Assembly: GCF_026626635.1 (NCBI RefSeq)
Contig: NZ_JAPNKA010000001.1
Location: 11,516,501-11,580,500 of the forward strand
Origin: Archangium lansingense
Lineage (GTDB): Bacteria; Myxococcota; Myxococcia; Myxococcales; Myxococcaceae
Reading direction: 5' to 3'
Length of the DNA stretch: 64,000 nt
Shown: piece by piece, positions 51,101 through 58,718 of the stretch
Numbering within the stretch: position 1 is the stretch's first letter
Layout: each line of letters starts with the position of its first letter
Notes under the pieces: model-generated
What the model was told of the DNA's origin: nothing
Databases searched by the model: none
The model's input: only the letters and a program-made list of their open reading frames with translations
Position numbers and translations under genes: made by a program

Positions 51101-53638
51101 AACGCGGGGCAGCAGCGCGAAGCCGGCGAGGACGACGGCGAGGGGACGAACCTCGGGCGAGACCCGCGAGGCCACGGCCACGGCGGCGGCGGCCAAGAGC
51201 ACGGTGAAGCCGAACCAGGGCACCTGAATGGAGATGCCCCAGAGGAACGCCAGGAGGGCATAGGTGACGCCGGACCAGCCGAGCAGCCGCGCACGACCTC
51301 CGAGCCCGCCCAGGGCTGCGAGCCCCAGCGCCGAGACGGCGAGCGCCAGAGGCACCCACGACGGGTCGACAAGGCTGGCGAGCTTGGGCACGACGGCGGC
51401 GGCACCGAAGGCCGCGACGGCGAGCAGGTAGGGATTGGCGAGGTTCCACGCCACGAGGAGCGCGGCGATGCCACCGAGCACCATGCCTATCAGGGCGGAG
51501 GCACTGGCGCCCGCGCCGAGGGCGAACACGAAGCCGATGAACGAGAGCCACGCCACCGCGCCGCTGAAGGCGAGACACGTGCGGCGGGTGCAGACGAGCG
51601 ACAGCGCGGCGAACGCGAGCGCCACCCCACCGCAGATGAGAGAGGCCCCCGCGGCGCCGAAGAGGGCGTAAGCGGAGATCGAGAGGAGGAAGGAGAGCGC
51701 AGCACCAACGATGGACAGGTAGAGGCGCTCGAGGAACAGGCCGCTGGCCACGCAGACGACGATGAGGCCCAGTGCGGTCCAGAAGGCCGGGCGCTGGTCC
51801 GGGCCCAAGTGCCCGAGGAGGACGAAGAGCGGGCTGGCGATGGCAGTGGCGCGTAGGAGCACCTCGGAGCATTCCGCATCACGAGCCGAGGAGGTCCGCT
51901 CGGAGCGGAAGCGCAACCACCCGGCGAGGATGGCGCCCGCGAGGACGAAGGGCACGGCCGAGAGCGCCCCGTAGTGGAACGGGAGCTTGCCGGCCACGGG
52001 GTAACCAAGCGCGGCCTTGAGCGAGTCGAGCAGGGCCTGCACAGCGCCGGGGACGAGCTGCCCCGCGGAGGCATACGAGAAGTACGCACCGGCATAGGCG
52101 AGGTACACCCAGCGCACCCGGGGCAGCTCGCCGCGGGAGAGGCCGAACACAGTCCAGGTGAAGACGGCCGCGGTGAGGAAGAAGGCCGGAGGCGAGCCCG
52201 TAGCGGCGAGCGCGAGGCAGCCCACCTGGAGCGAGGCGATGCTGACCGAGAGCGAATCCGCGGCCTCGTGGGGAGGGAGGCGGCGGAAGCCGAGACAGGT
52301 GGCGAACAGGAAGGCGAGGAACGGGGCGTAGCTGCCAAAAGCGGGAGGCACGCCGGCAGCGGCGAGGGCCAGGTGCAAGCGGATGGCGTAGAGCAGCAGC
52401 AGGTAGAAGGGCGCGGCGAGAACAAAGGCGAGCGCCTTGGAGCTGCGGGGCTCGGGAACGGGCCTGCGCGACAGCACGAAGAAGAGGACGCAGGGCATCA
52501 CGTCCAACCAGAACGCGAGAGCACCCACCCGGGCGAAGAGAGGCGCGAGCCCCATCATCAACGTGGAGCCAAGCAGTGCGAGCTGGACGAGGGGGCGCGA
52601 GGGAGCGTCGAAAGACTCGGCGGGCTTGCGAACGAGGGCGGCGGCACCAACGGACCAGCCGAGGAGCAACGGGAGGAGGAGCGCGAGCGGCACGCCGTCG
52701 AGACTGAGACTGTCGAGGGGCCCGAGGGCGACACCAGCGAGGGGAGCAACGGCGGCGCCGATGAGACCGAGGATACGGCCGGCGCTGGAGAGAGCCTCGC
52801 GGCGGGCGAGCAGAGCGCCACAAATGGAGAAGGCGGCGGAGTAGCCCGCGGTCATGCCGAAGACGACGAGCGAGCGCGAGAAAGAGGTAAGGCCGGCCCA
52901 GCTATCGAAGGCGAGGTAGAGAGAACCGGCGACGATGAGGAAGGCGCCGATGAACCAGCCGATGCTCTCATAGAGGAAGGGACGCCAGACGGTGTCCCAG
53001 GTGGAGGCCTCCTCGACGATGCGAGCAGTAACGGAACGAACAGGAGGAGGATCGAAAAGGGGCTCGGTAACAACAGGAGGAAGCTGCGCCTCCACCCCCT
53101 CGCCGCCCGCCTCTCCCTCTCCCTTCGGGAGAGGGTCGGGGTGAGGGTATCGAGCCTCCCGGGTTGCGCCCGAGTCAACACCCTCTCCCTCTGGGAGAGG
53201 GTTGGGGTGAGGGTCTACCTGGGTCTGTGCCTCGGCCACCTGAGAAACAGCGGAAGGAGGCACCGGCTCGGCCGCGGGCGCGGCATTCACAACCTCTGGA
53301 GCACTCACGACCTCCTGCGCCGCCCCAGCCTCCCCCACTCCGCCAGCCTGAACAGGAGCAGGAGCAGGCGCAGACACGGACGCCGCAGCAGAAGCCCCAG
53401 GAGCCTCGGCGAGGACGGAGAGAAGGATGCGGACCTGGCGCTCGTAGCGCTGGGTCAGATAATTCCGGGCGCCCTTGGGGACATACGTGGAGTCCCAGTG
53501 CTGGAGCTCATCGAGGAGGAAGTGAACGTGGGCGAGCTCTTTCTCCAGGACTTCGCGAGGACGCGGAGTCATGGATTTGCCGCACGCGGCGCATTGCAGG
53601 CCGCCGAGGCGCTCCTGCCGGCAGGACGAGCAGTACAT
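48155..53638 (-). CDS. Giant polytopic membrane protein with N-terminal zinc ribbon (1,827 residues)
   Basis: The protein starts with a four-Cys zinc ribbon (C3, C6, C16, C19), then a helical segment (VLEKELAHVHFLLDELQHWD), an Ala/Pro/Val-rich linker to residue 200, and from about residue 235 several tens of hydrophobic segments that fill the rest, with few large loops. It may resemble bacterial DUF2157/DUF2339-like multi-TM proteins, but no catalytic motif is identified. Residues about 142-175 include two PHPxPLPxGEG units encoded by palindromic repeats (53181-53213 and 53115-53147). The gene is convergent with the flippase and divergent from the CotH gene; a role in the polysaccharide locus is possible but unproven. 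Confidence 0.85.
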   Translation of the reverse strand: MYCSSCRQERLGGLQCAACGKSMTPRPREVLEKELAHVHFLLDELQHWDSTYVPKGARNYLTQRYERQVRILLSVLAEAPGASAAASVSAPAPAPVQAGGVGEAGAAQEVVSAPEVVNAAPAAEPVPPSAVSQVAEAQTQVDPHPNPLPEGEGVDSGATREARYPHPDPLPKGEGEAGGEGVEAQLPPVVTEPLFDPPPVRSVTARIVEEASTWDTVWRPFLYESIGWFIGAFLIVAGSLYLAFDSWAGLTSFSRSLVVFGMTAGYSAAFSICGALLARREALSSAGRILGLIGAAVAPLAGVALGPLDSLSLDGVPLALLLPLLLGWSVGAAALVRKPAESFDAPSRPLVQLALLGSTLMMGLAPLFARVGALAFWLDVMPCVLFFVLSRRPVPEPRSSKALAFVLAAPFYLLLLYAIRLHLALAAAGVPPAFGSYAPFLAFLFATCLGFRRLPPHEAADSLSVSIASLQVGCLALAATGSPPAFFLTAAVFTWTVFGLSRGELPRVRWVYLAYAGAYFSYASAGQLVPGAVQALLDSLKAALGYPVAGKLPFHYGALSAVPFVLAGAILAGWLRFRSERTSSARDAECSEVLLRATAIASPLFVLLGHLGPDQRPAFWTALGLIVVCVASGLFLERLYLSIVGAALSFLLSISAYALFGAAGASLICGGVALAFAALSLVCTRRTCLAFSGAVAWLSFIGFVFALGAGASASALIGMVLGGIAALLVAWNLANPYLLAVAAFGAAAVVPKLASLVDPSWVPLALAVSALGLAALGGLGGRARLLGWSGVTYALLAFLWGISIQVPWFGFTVLLAAAAVAVASRVSPEVRPLAVVLAGFALLPRVGNISAWPWMTPALSVALFVPWALGASVAAARWGRSASTLTAGIVALIYPVFAVSAAHGEQPYPLVLAVALAALLTARALHPSVSVVVSSLWAAVYVFQSTHAPQALALATLLSLLALLESHRAAFRVLAGERRFALAATLCALCFLLFACVDAHGGESLAVLAGAVLLPLVWTRANRQPFFAGLAPLFSLFLVLETDLPMPWAVSLPLLALAVVRAAEHLPAVRHLLLGTSEEKTVRQLSLWMQAALMLVGVVLVPETNAEPWVLAPLAASLVLLPGPRPSVRVGLGVSLLLFCFPLHLGGIVLLLALGFLTHHTPGALWAFFRSPPDASLRPVTVVGALALCGWSLLLQAPTPAAIALLAGVLLVGTFLLSQRWMLTASVLVFAGASLGKTAEHGFLEWRPEAALAFAAVALGAALLSALCQLGGIQRALTRLAERLSPGLPDTWSEPLWMAGALTAAVPVVVHLVDRGPGALPLPVALLAGLASLVLMVSREREMANVAAGLLAGVLVAAVPPLWAPAVVSVTGLVLCMAGTWLDERDVAVGAALHHAGWVLSLLSLFGLRDLKHPGTAVCFLSGITTAWAVVYRRPERAVVGWVASLVGLHALLAHVGALFSTGKGAEFILPFFGAVSALLATAALFLASERIRRGVGHSFAVVAMVEVLGGLVLVPGAAGVVVAALVDCVCLAVLFFALVRRAVREKDEGSAFLAVGTVVLGYLSVRLHALASGLGTTDSLAALVGGAIFSGLYVFAMREGSGLPVFRRPALWGAFLFPLAGLFTAPWNQPLYVAALLVGYAAHFAALAAHPSQRGMASLVSVGAFNSALFFVWLGTGAGEPQYYVIPAGLSLLVLLRVFQEALEPDTRAKLRAMAITLVYVAGAWKPLMFQDGRSMLLCVLLCVVGVAAGMALRIRSYVYLGSAFLVTCVLANLARFGIRDHRMGAAFLSLLGVGVVGFMVLFTAKRAELLERYERVRAMMNTWEG
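53115..53147. repeat. Palindromic repeat element in frame within the giant membrane protein gene, copy A
   Basis: CCCTCTCCC-TTC-GGGAGAGGG is a perfect 9-bp stem with a three-base loop, followed by TCGGGGTGAGGG. On the coding strand it reads PHPDPLPKGEG. It is one of two direct copies whose stems start 66 bases apart. Confidence 0.8.
53181..53213. repeat. Palindromic repeat element in frame within the giant membrane protein gene, copy B
   Basis: CCCTCTCCC-TCT-GGGAGAGGG followed by TTGGGGTGAGGG, in the same orientation as copy A; it reads PHPNPLPEGEG on the coding strand. The same stem arms occur at 6611-6637 between genes. Confidence 0.8.
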
Positions 53639-54033
53639 GGTGGGTGAGGCCCCCTACAACGACCATGCCGGGCACGAAGCCCAGGGAAATGAGGAACTTG
53701 GAGCCCGCGGTGCTACCCGCGTGACGCAGTGCGCCCGAGCCCATGTGCAGCGTACTTCACAAGTGGACACGAGCACACGGGGGCTACCCGGGCCGTCATC
53801 GCATGTGCCCAGGCGCCTCCGCCCCGCGGGAGCTGGAAGGAAGGCGCGTCCTCATTCCAGGTCACGGCCTTTCCCTGAAAGGGAATCCACCTCCCCTCCG
53901 AGCATCCTCCGCTGGACGATGACAGACCCCCGGGTACCAGGGAGAAACCCCGACATGGGGGCATATCCCTTGCGATGCCGCTGCCGACGCGTCGAGACGG
54001 GAATCCGTCATCCGATGCCGGCGGGGGTGACAG
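53639..54033. other. Intergenic region between the giant membrane protein and CotH genes
   Basis: These 395 bases lie between two divergent genes and show no credible coding frame. They hold a small hairpin (TTCCCT-GAA-AGGGAA at 53871-53885) and a possible sigma-54 promoter facing the CotH gene. Nothing else is recognised; known c-di-GMP riboswitch core sequences were looked for and not seen. Confidence 0.6.
53959..53974 (+). promoter_or_regulatory. Possible sigma-54 (-24/-12) promoter upstream of the CotH gene
   Basis: GGGCATA-TCCC-TTGCG matches the TGGCACG-N4-TTGCW consensus at the essential GG and GC with the required 10-base gap, and at C, A and TTGC. It lies about 60 bases upstream of the ATG. 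Myxobacteria use sigma-54 widely. No enhancer site was identified, so confidence is low. Confidence 0.3.
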
Positions 54034-55821
54034 ATGCGTTCGGTCCTTTGGGGAGTCATCGGTACGGTCCTGCTCGTCTCCTGCGGTCCAGGGCCGTCGT
54101 CCGGGGAGGAGCCGCCCCAGCGTCCGGCCTCCGTGATGGAGCCAGAGCCGGTCTCCGAGCCCGCCACTCCGGTCCCTTCGGTGCCTCCGGAAGAGCCGGA
54201 AGAGCCCGTCCCAGCACCCCCCCCACCTCCAGTCTTCGTGCCACGCTGGCCGGCGCTGCAGACGCAGGTGGAGCACTTCGAGCTCTCGTTCGACAAGGAG
54301 ACCTGGCGGCGCATCAACGACCCGAGGACCGCCCGGGAGTACGCTCCCGGCCGCTTCAAGGCGCGCGGGGTGGAATACGTGGTGGGCTTGCGTCTGCGCG
54401 GAGATCAGGCCCGCTCTCACCTCAAGCTGAGTTGGAAGGTGAAGCTGCCCGAAGGGGTGAAGCTCGACGGGATGCGGCGCCTCAACTTCCTCGCCGAGTG
54501 GCTGGACGCCGGCTACCTGACCGACGCCTTCTCCTACGAGCTGATGCATGCCAGCGGCGCCTACTCGCCCCGGGCGCGCTATGCCCTGCTCACGGTGAAC
54601 AGCAGGTACGAGGGCATCTTCACCCTGGTGGAGCAGGTGGACAAACCGTTCCTCAAGGCGCATGGGCTCGATTCCGACGGGAGCGTCTACCGGTGCGGCT
54701 CCAAGGACTGCGAGCTGAAGCTCACTCCGCCCGCGCACTACCAGAAGCCCTGGTCGAAGAAGACCAACGAGGACCAACCCTGGGACGAGCTCCACACCTT
54801 CCTCTGGAAGCTGTCACGCACGCCCGAGCACGAGTTCGAGGACTTCCTCCGCCAGCACTTCGAGCTCGACGCCTACCTGCGGTACATGGCCGTCGGCGCG
54901 CTCATCAGCCTCGGCGGCATCGACGACTCGGGCAGCTACCTGGTCCACGACCGGAGCGTGGACAAGTGGCTGTACGTCCCCTGGGATCTCAACAACACGC
55001 CCATGCAACTGCGGCGCAGCGAAGCGGTTGGCACCTCGCCCTCGGTGGACAGGTCCATTCCCGCCTTCACCCTCTATGACACGTTCATGGAGAGGACCTA
55101 TGAGCACAAGGAGCGGAAGTACGGCGGAGCGCACCTGCCCTTCAGTGTGCTGAGCCAGCGCATCTGGGACTGCCCGCCCCTGCGAAACCGGGTGCTGGAC
55201 CATCTCGAGCAGCTGCTGGAGACCGTCTTCACGCAGGAGGCGGTGGCCCGGCGCGCCGACGACCAGCACGCGCTCATCCGCGAGCTGCTCCAGGGAGACC
55301 CCTATGTCCAGCGCCCGGTGGCCCGGTACGCGCCGGAGTTCCTCGAGCGCTACGCCGCCGGGCGGCGGGACTTCCTCGCGAGGCAGATTCCCCTGGAGCG
55401 GCGTCGCGGAGAAGGCGGTGTGGTCATCAACGGCTTCGGTGTCGTGCCGGGAACGGCCGTGGAGGCCACGGGCGAGGTGGTGGGCTACATCGAGCTCTAC
55501 AACCGCGAGGACAAGCCCGTGCGAGTGGGAGGCATGACCGTCACGGACAACCTCCGCCGGCAGTTCAAGCACCGCCTGCCACGGAAGTTGGAAGTGCCAC
55601 CGCATGGAACGCTGCGCCTGTATGCGGATGGCAGGCCCGGTGCTGGCCCGACCCACCTTCCCTTCAAGCTCCAGGCAGGAGGCGGCGAGCTCGGGCTCTT
55701 CGACGGCAAGCGCATGACGGGCGTGGTGGACGTCACCTTCTACGCCCCACTGAGCCCAGGCCGGGCCTACGGGCGCATCCCGGACGGCGCGGAGCACTGG
55801 GACTGGCGTACTGCCCCGTGA
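54034..55821 (+). CDS. CotH-kinase family lipoprotein with C-terminal lamin-tail-like domain
   Basis: A 595-residue lipoprotein (lipobox LLVSC, Cys at residue 17) with a Pro/Glu-rich spacer to residue 70. The CotH kinase-like domain follows: FELSFDKETWRRINDP, GLRLRGDQARSHLKLSWKVK, SRYEGIFTLVEQVDKPFLK, and later KWLYVPWDLNNTPM with the catalytic-type Asp-x-x-Asn. CotH proteins are atypical protein kinases of spore coats and surfaces. The last 130 residues, from NGFGVVPGTA, are a beta-sandwich like a lamin tail domain (GYIELYNREDKPVRVGGMTV). It is the last gene of the surface-associated region; the accessory nuclease gene begins 64 bases downstream. Confidence 0.88.
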   Translation: MRSVLWGVIGTVLLVSCGPGPSSGEEPPQRPASVMEPEPVSEPATPVPSVPPEEPEEPVPAPPPPPVFVPRWPALQTQVEHFELSFDKETWRRINDPRTAREYAPGRFKARGVEYVVGLRLRGDQARSHLKLSWKVKLPEGVKLDGMRRLNFLAEWLDAGYLTDAFSYELMHASGAYSPRARYALLTVNSRYEGIFTLVEQVDKPFLKAHGLDSDGSVYRCGSKDCELKLTPPAHYQKPWSKKTNEDQPWDELHTFLWKLSRTPEHEFEDFLRQHFELDAYLRYMAVGALISLGGIDDSGSYLVHDRSVDKWLYVPWDLNNTPMQLRRSEAVGTSPSVDRSIPAFTLYDTFMERTYEHKERKYGGAHLPFSVLSQRIWDCPPLRNRVLDHLEQLLETVFTQEAVARRADDQHALIRELLQGDPYVQRPVARYAPEFLERYAAGRRDFLARQIPLERRRGEGGVVINGFGVVPGTAVEATGEVVGYIELYNREDKPVRVGGMTVTDNLRRQFKHRLPRKLEVPPHGTLRLYADGRPGAGPTHLPFKLQAGGGELGLFDGKRMTGVVDVTFYAPLSPGRAYGRIPDGAEHWDWRTAP

Positions 55822-55885
55822 GGATGGCTTCGATGTCGTTGACGTGAGCAGGCAGGTCCTCGTATCAGGCGGACTGCCCCACTCC

Positions 55886-56899
55886 ATGCAACCACCCCAC
55901 CGTCACCTCCGCATCCCTTCGGGAGAAGCGCCCCTCGTCAGGCGACGCTCACGCGCCAGGGACCTTTTCCGTCTGATGGGGCTCTTGCTCGTCACGACCT
56001 GGGCGGGACTCGCCTCTGCGGAGCCCCCAGCCTCCCGACCTCCACCAGGCCAAACGGCTTCGGGCAGCCGCCCTTCAATCTGCGACAACCTCACCACCCA
56101 GCCTCTCCAGGGTTACAAGGTGCCCGGCCGGAAACCGGACTCCCAAATGCCCTGGAACCTCTTCCTGGGTAATGCCTCGCACCGGCTCATTGCATATATC
56201 TACGGCACGAGATACCCGACGAGCGTGGTTTTCTACAACAACACCTCCATCAAGCCCATCCTCGACAGGACAGGCATGGGGGACTCGTCGCTATTGCCCG
56301 AGCACGAGCTCAAGATGCGCCCGGACATCACCGACACCACTGCACTCGTTGTTTTTGAAATCAAGCCTTCCAGCGAAACTGGCCTCCAGGACGGCATCCA
56401 GAAAATCCAGACCTACCTGCTCGCGCTGAATCGAACTGTAACGCTCGCAGACAAATTCTCGGCCGGCAAGGGATTTGAGGGTGAGATTCTGATCCAGTTC
56501 GCACAAGGGCAGCACATCTGGCGCCTGGAATGGTGCACCACCGCACCTGGGGTCACTCAGTACCGTTGGACACGCAGCCAGGAGCGTTTCAACTCGAACG
56601 CGGCGGCATTTCAGGCCGGTCAATGGGTGGAGATCTCCGAGCAGGAACTGAAGCAGTACGGCGGATGGGTGGCCCAGGCCATCGAGGGAATGGTTGATAG
56701 GCGTGAGCGTCTCGCCACGCTCAGCGGGGCCATCGGTGTCGCCATCGACATTGTTGGCGAGGTGGCGGTGATCGTCATCTCCACCGCCACGGCCAGCGAA
56801 CGCGGCGCATCTCCGCATGGAGGAAAGGTCCTCCCCTTTCCCGCGAAGCCCGCTCCTACCGCGACCCCGGTACAACTCCCCAAAGCATCGGGCATGTGA
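55886..56899 (+). CDS. Secreted PD-(D/E)xK-like nuclease, putative toxin
   Basis: A 337-residue protein with an Arg-rich start and a signal peptide ending near residue 46 (LLLVTTWAGLASA). The mature part carries the order of a PD-(D/E)xK nuclease: MRPDITDTTALVVFEIKP contains PD and ExK 13 residues later, and QKIQTYLLAL supplies the following Gln-x-x-x-Tyr. The C terminus has a hydrophobic segment (IGVAIDIVGEVAVIVIS) near residue 300 and a Pro-rich end. ATG 55886 is chosen; GTG 55844 and ATG 55976 are alternatives. It overlaps the next gene by four bases (GTGA). Lower GC than neighbours suggests transfer. The nuclease function is inferred from the motif only. Confidence 0.65.
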   Translation: MQPPHRHLRIPSGEAPLVRRRSRARDLFRLMGLLLVTTWAGLASAEPPASRPPPGQTASGSRPSICDNLTTQPLQGYKVPGRKPDSQMPWNLFLGNASHRLIAYIYGTRYPTSVVFYNNTSIKPILDRTGMGDSSLLPEHELKMRPDITDTTALVVFEIKPSSETGLQDGIQKIQTYLLALNRTVTLADKFSAGKGFEGEILIQFAQGQHIWRLEWCTTAPGVTQYRWTRSQERFNSNAAAFQAGQWVEISEQELKQYGGWVAQAIEGMVDRRERLATLSGAIGVAIDIVGEVAVIVISTATASERGASPHGGKVLPFPAKPAPTATPVQLPKASGM

Positions 56900-57711
56900 T
56901 TTTCATGGAAGCCATCCAGACAACCACGCTCCAGCTGCCGTCCTACCTTTATGGCTCCCTCAGTGCAATCAGACGCAAGGCGAAGGCAGAGGGGCAACGT
57001 TGTGCAAAGCAGTACCAACTCAACGGCTCCTACCCACATCCACGTGAGTTGCGCACGATTGCACCCGATGAACTCGTGTTCACACACGAAGTCGTCGACT
57101 TCCAGGAGGAGCGTCCAGCCTGGCGGCTTCATGAGTACTGGGAGGTGCTCACGAGCCTGTCCGACACATTGGGGAAGAGCTATCGCCACATCAACAACTC
57201 GCACGAGCCGTTCTTTCGTGAAACGGCCTGGGGCGCACTGTTCTTCGCGATTTGTGGGCCCGCTCCAGATAGCGCGGAGCGCACGGCACCGCGCCTCAAG
57301 GCGGTACTCCACTCCTGGGACGAACTCCAACACGGGCGTTACCTCCACCAGAAGTTGAATACGTTTCTGACTCTGGAGGAACTCATGACCGCTGCTTGCG
57401 GTTGGGCCATGGATGCGTGGTGCCCAGAAAGAGTAGACTCCGTCCGCTCACGTCTCGAAGTGGCCTCGGAGCGCATGGCTCGAGCGACGAGAGAGGACTG
57501 TGTCGAGACCATCCTCCGCCAACTGCCCCATATTCTCCCGTTCGCGGATCGGCAGAAACTCAATCACCCGGAAGTCGTGACGGATCTCGCCTCCTGGCGC
57601 GAGCACCTCACCACACTGGATGCCTCGGAGTTCGAGCGCATCTCTGGAGTACGCCCGGGATGGGTGCTCCAGAGATTGTATCAATGGGACAGACAACTCG
57701 ACGTGCATTAG
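56896..57711 (+). CDS. Putative immunity or partner protein of the secreted nuclease
   Basis: A 271-residue soluble protein without a signal peptide, predicted mostly helical, with many aromatic residues (WEVLTSLSDTLGKSYRHI, WGALFFAICG). No family is recognised. Its GTG start overlaps the nuclease stop as GTGA, and an ATG nine bases later is an alternative. Tight coupling to a secreted nuclease-like protein, cytoplasmic location and reduced GC are typical of immunity proteins; this is an inference from context. Confidence 0.6.
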   Translation: MIFMEAIQTTTLQLPSYLYGSLSAIRRKAKAEGQRCAKQYQLNGSYPHPRELRTIAPDELVFTHEVVDFQEERPAWRLHEYWEVLTSLSDTLGKSYRHINNSHEPFFRETAWGALFFAICGPAPDSAERTAPRLKAVLHSWDELQHGRYLHQKLNTFLTLEELMTAACGWAMDAWCPERVDSVRSRLEVASERMARATREDCVETILRQLPHILPFADRQKLNHPEVVTDLASWREHLTTLDASEFERISGVRPGWVLQRLYQWDRQLDVH

Positions 57712-57845
57712 ATGTTCGCGCCGACACGCCCATGATTCAGGCCCTATTCTCCAGGTCATCTGCTCCGGACTGACCGCAAGAGTCGAGCAGTCCTTGCCCG
57801 GGACCGGCAGGGTCCTCTACCGTGCCGCCTCCTTCCGGAGGCTTC

Positions 57846-58718
57846 GTGAGCCCTCGTCACTGGAACATCCTGCTCTGGGTCCTCTTCGTCTCCACGACAG
57901 CCGCACAGGCGCATGCCTCCGCACGGGAATCGCGGCGAGGAACCCTGCTCGTCGCGGGAGGACCGGAGACGCCTCCCCTGCTGTACGTGGCCGCGGACAC
58001 GGTGACGCGGGTGCGCTTCGTGGACCTCTTGGAGCCGCATGCGCGCCCAGGATCCGAGCTCCAGGGGCGCATCGAGGTGGCCCCGCTGGGAGAGGGCTCC
58101 CTGGTCGTCTCCCCCGTGAAGAACCTGGCCCAGGGAGAGCGCCTCCTGCTGCCGGTAGCGGGACGCACGGAGGCTGGCGAGTCCCTCACACTGACGCTGG
58201 CACTCGTCACCCGCGAGGACACCGTGGACGCCGAAGTGTGGGTGTCCAGGGCGCGGATGCTGCCCCTGCGGGCGGATGCGGCGGACACGGACGAGGCGAG
58301 CGCGATCGCCAGAGGGCTGCTCGTGAGCCACGACCCAGGAACGCTCCGTCCCAGGCTGGCCCTCGCACTTCCGGACAGCGAGCAGGTCACCACGTACTCC
58401 AGGCGCATTCGGGCCTCGGCGGGCTCCGTCCTCCGGATGGACGGGCTTCTCTTCGTGACGGTGCTCATCCAGGCCCGGCACGTCCCCACTCCCTGGAGGC
58501 TCATCCGGGCCCGGCTGGAGGCAGGATGCCGCCGGGATACAGGAAAAAGAATCGGGGACAAGAGCCTGCCCACGCGTGTGACCTCGGGTGAGTCCGGGCA
58601 CTACCAGTTCCACACCTTCGCCGTCCCCCTACCGGAGGGGACCGGCTGCCTCTCCCTGACCCTGGAAGAAGACGGTCCCCGGACGCTGCGGCTCAGGGAA
58701 CTGAAGGTATCCCCATGA
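57846..58718 (+). CDS. DUF2381 (TIGR02268) family protein
   Basis: A 290-residue secreted protein of the Myxococcus paralogous family TIGR02268. A signal peptide covers residues 1-24 (LLWVLFVSTTAAQA). The conserved opening GTLLVAGGPETPPLLYVAAD and the strand TRVRFVDLLEPHA are typical. The family's function is unknown. GTG 57846 has CCGGAG six bases upstream and is preferred over GTG 57822. The kinase gene begins inside its stop codon (ATGA), and DUF2381 genes are repeatedly found beside Ser/Thr kinase genes in myxobacteria, so the two likely act together across the membrane. Confidence 0.88.
   Translation: MSPRHWNILLWVLFVSTTAAQAHASARESRRGTLLVAGGPETPPLLYVAADTVTRVRFVDLLEPHARPGSELQGRIEVAPLGEGSLVVSPVKNLAQGERLLLPVAGRTEAGESLTLTLALVTREDTVDAEVWVSRARMLPLRADAADTDEASAIARGLLVSHDPGTLRPRLALALPDSEQVTTYSRRIRASAGSVLRMDGLLFVTVLIQARHVPTPWRLIRARLEAGCRRDTGKRIGDKSLPTRVTSGESGHYQFHTFAVPLPEGTGCLSLTLEEDGPRTLRLRELKVSP

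Noticed and set aside
53639..54033. A c-di-GMP riboswitch before the CotH gene
   Set aside because: The conserved core sequences of GEMM-type riboswitches were not found in this region, nor in the 41631-41899 gap.
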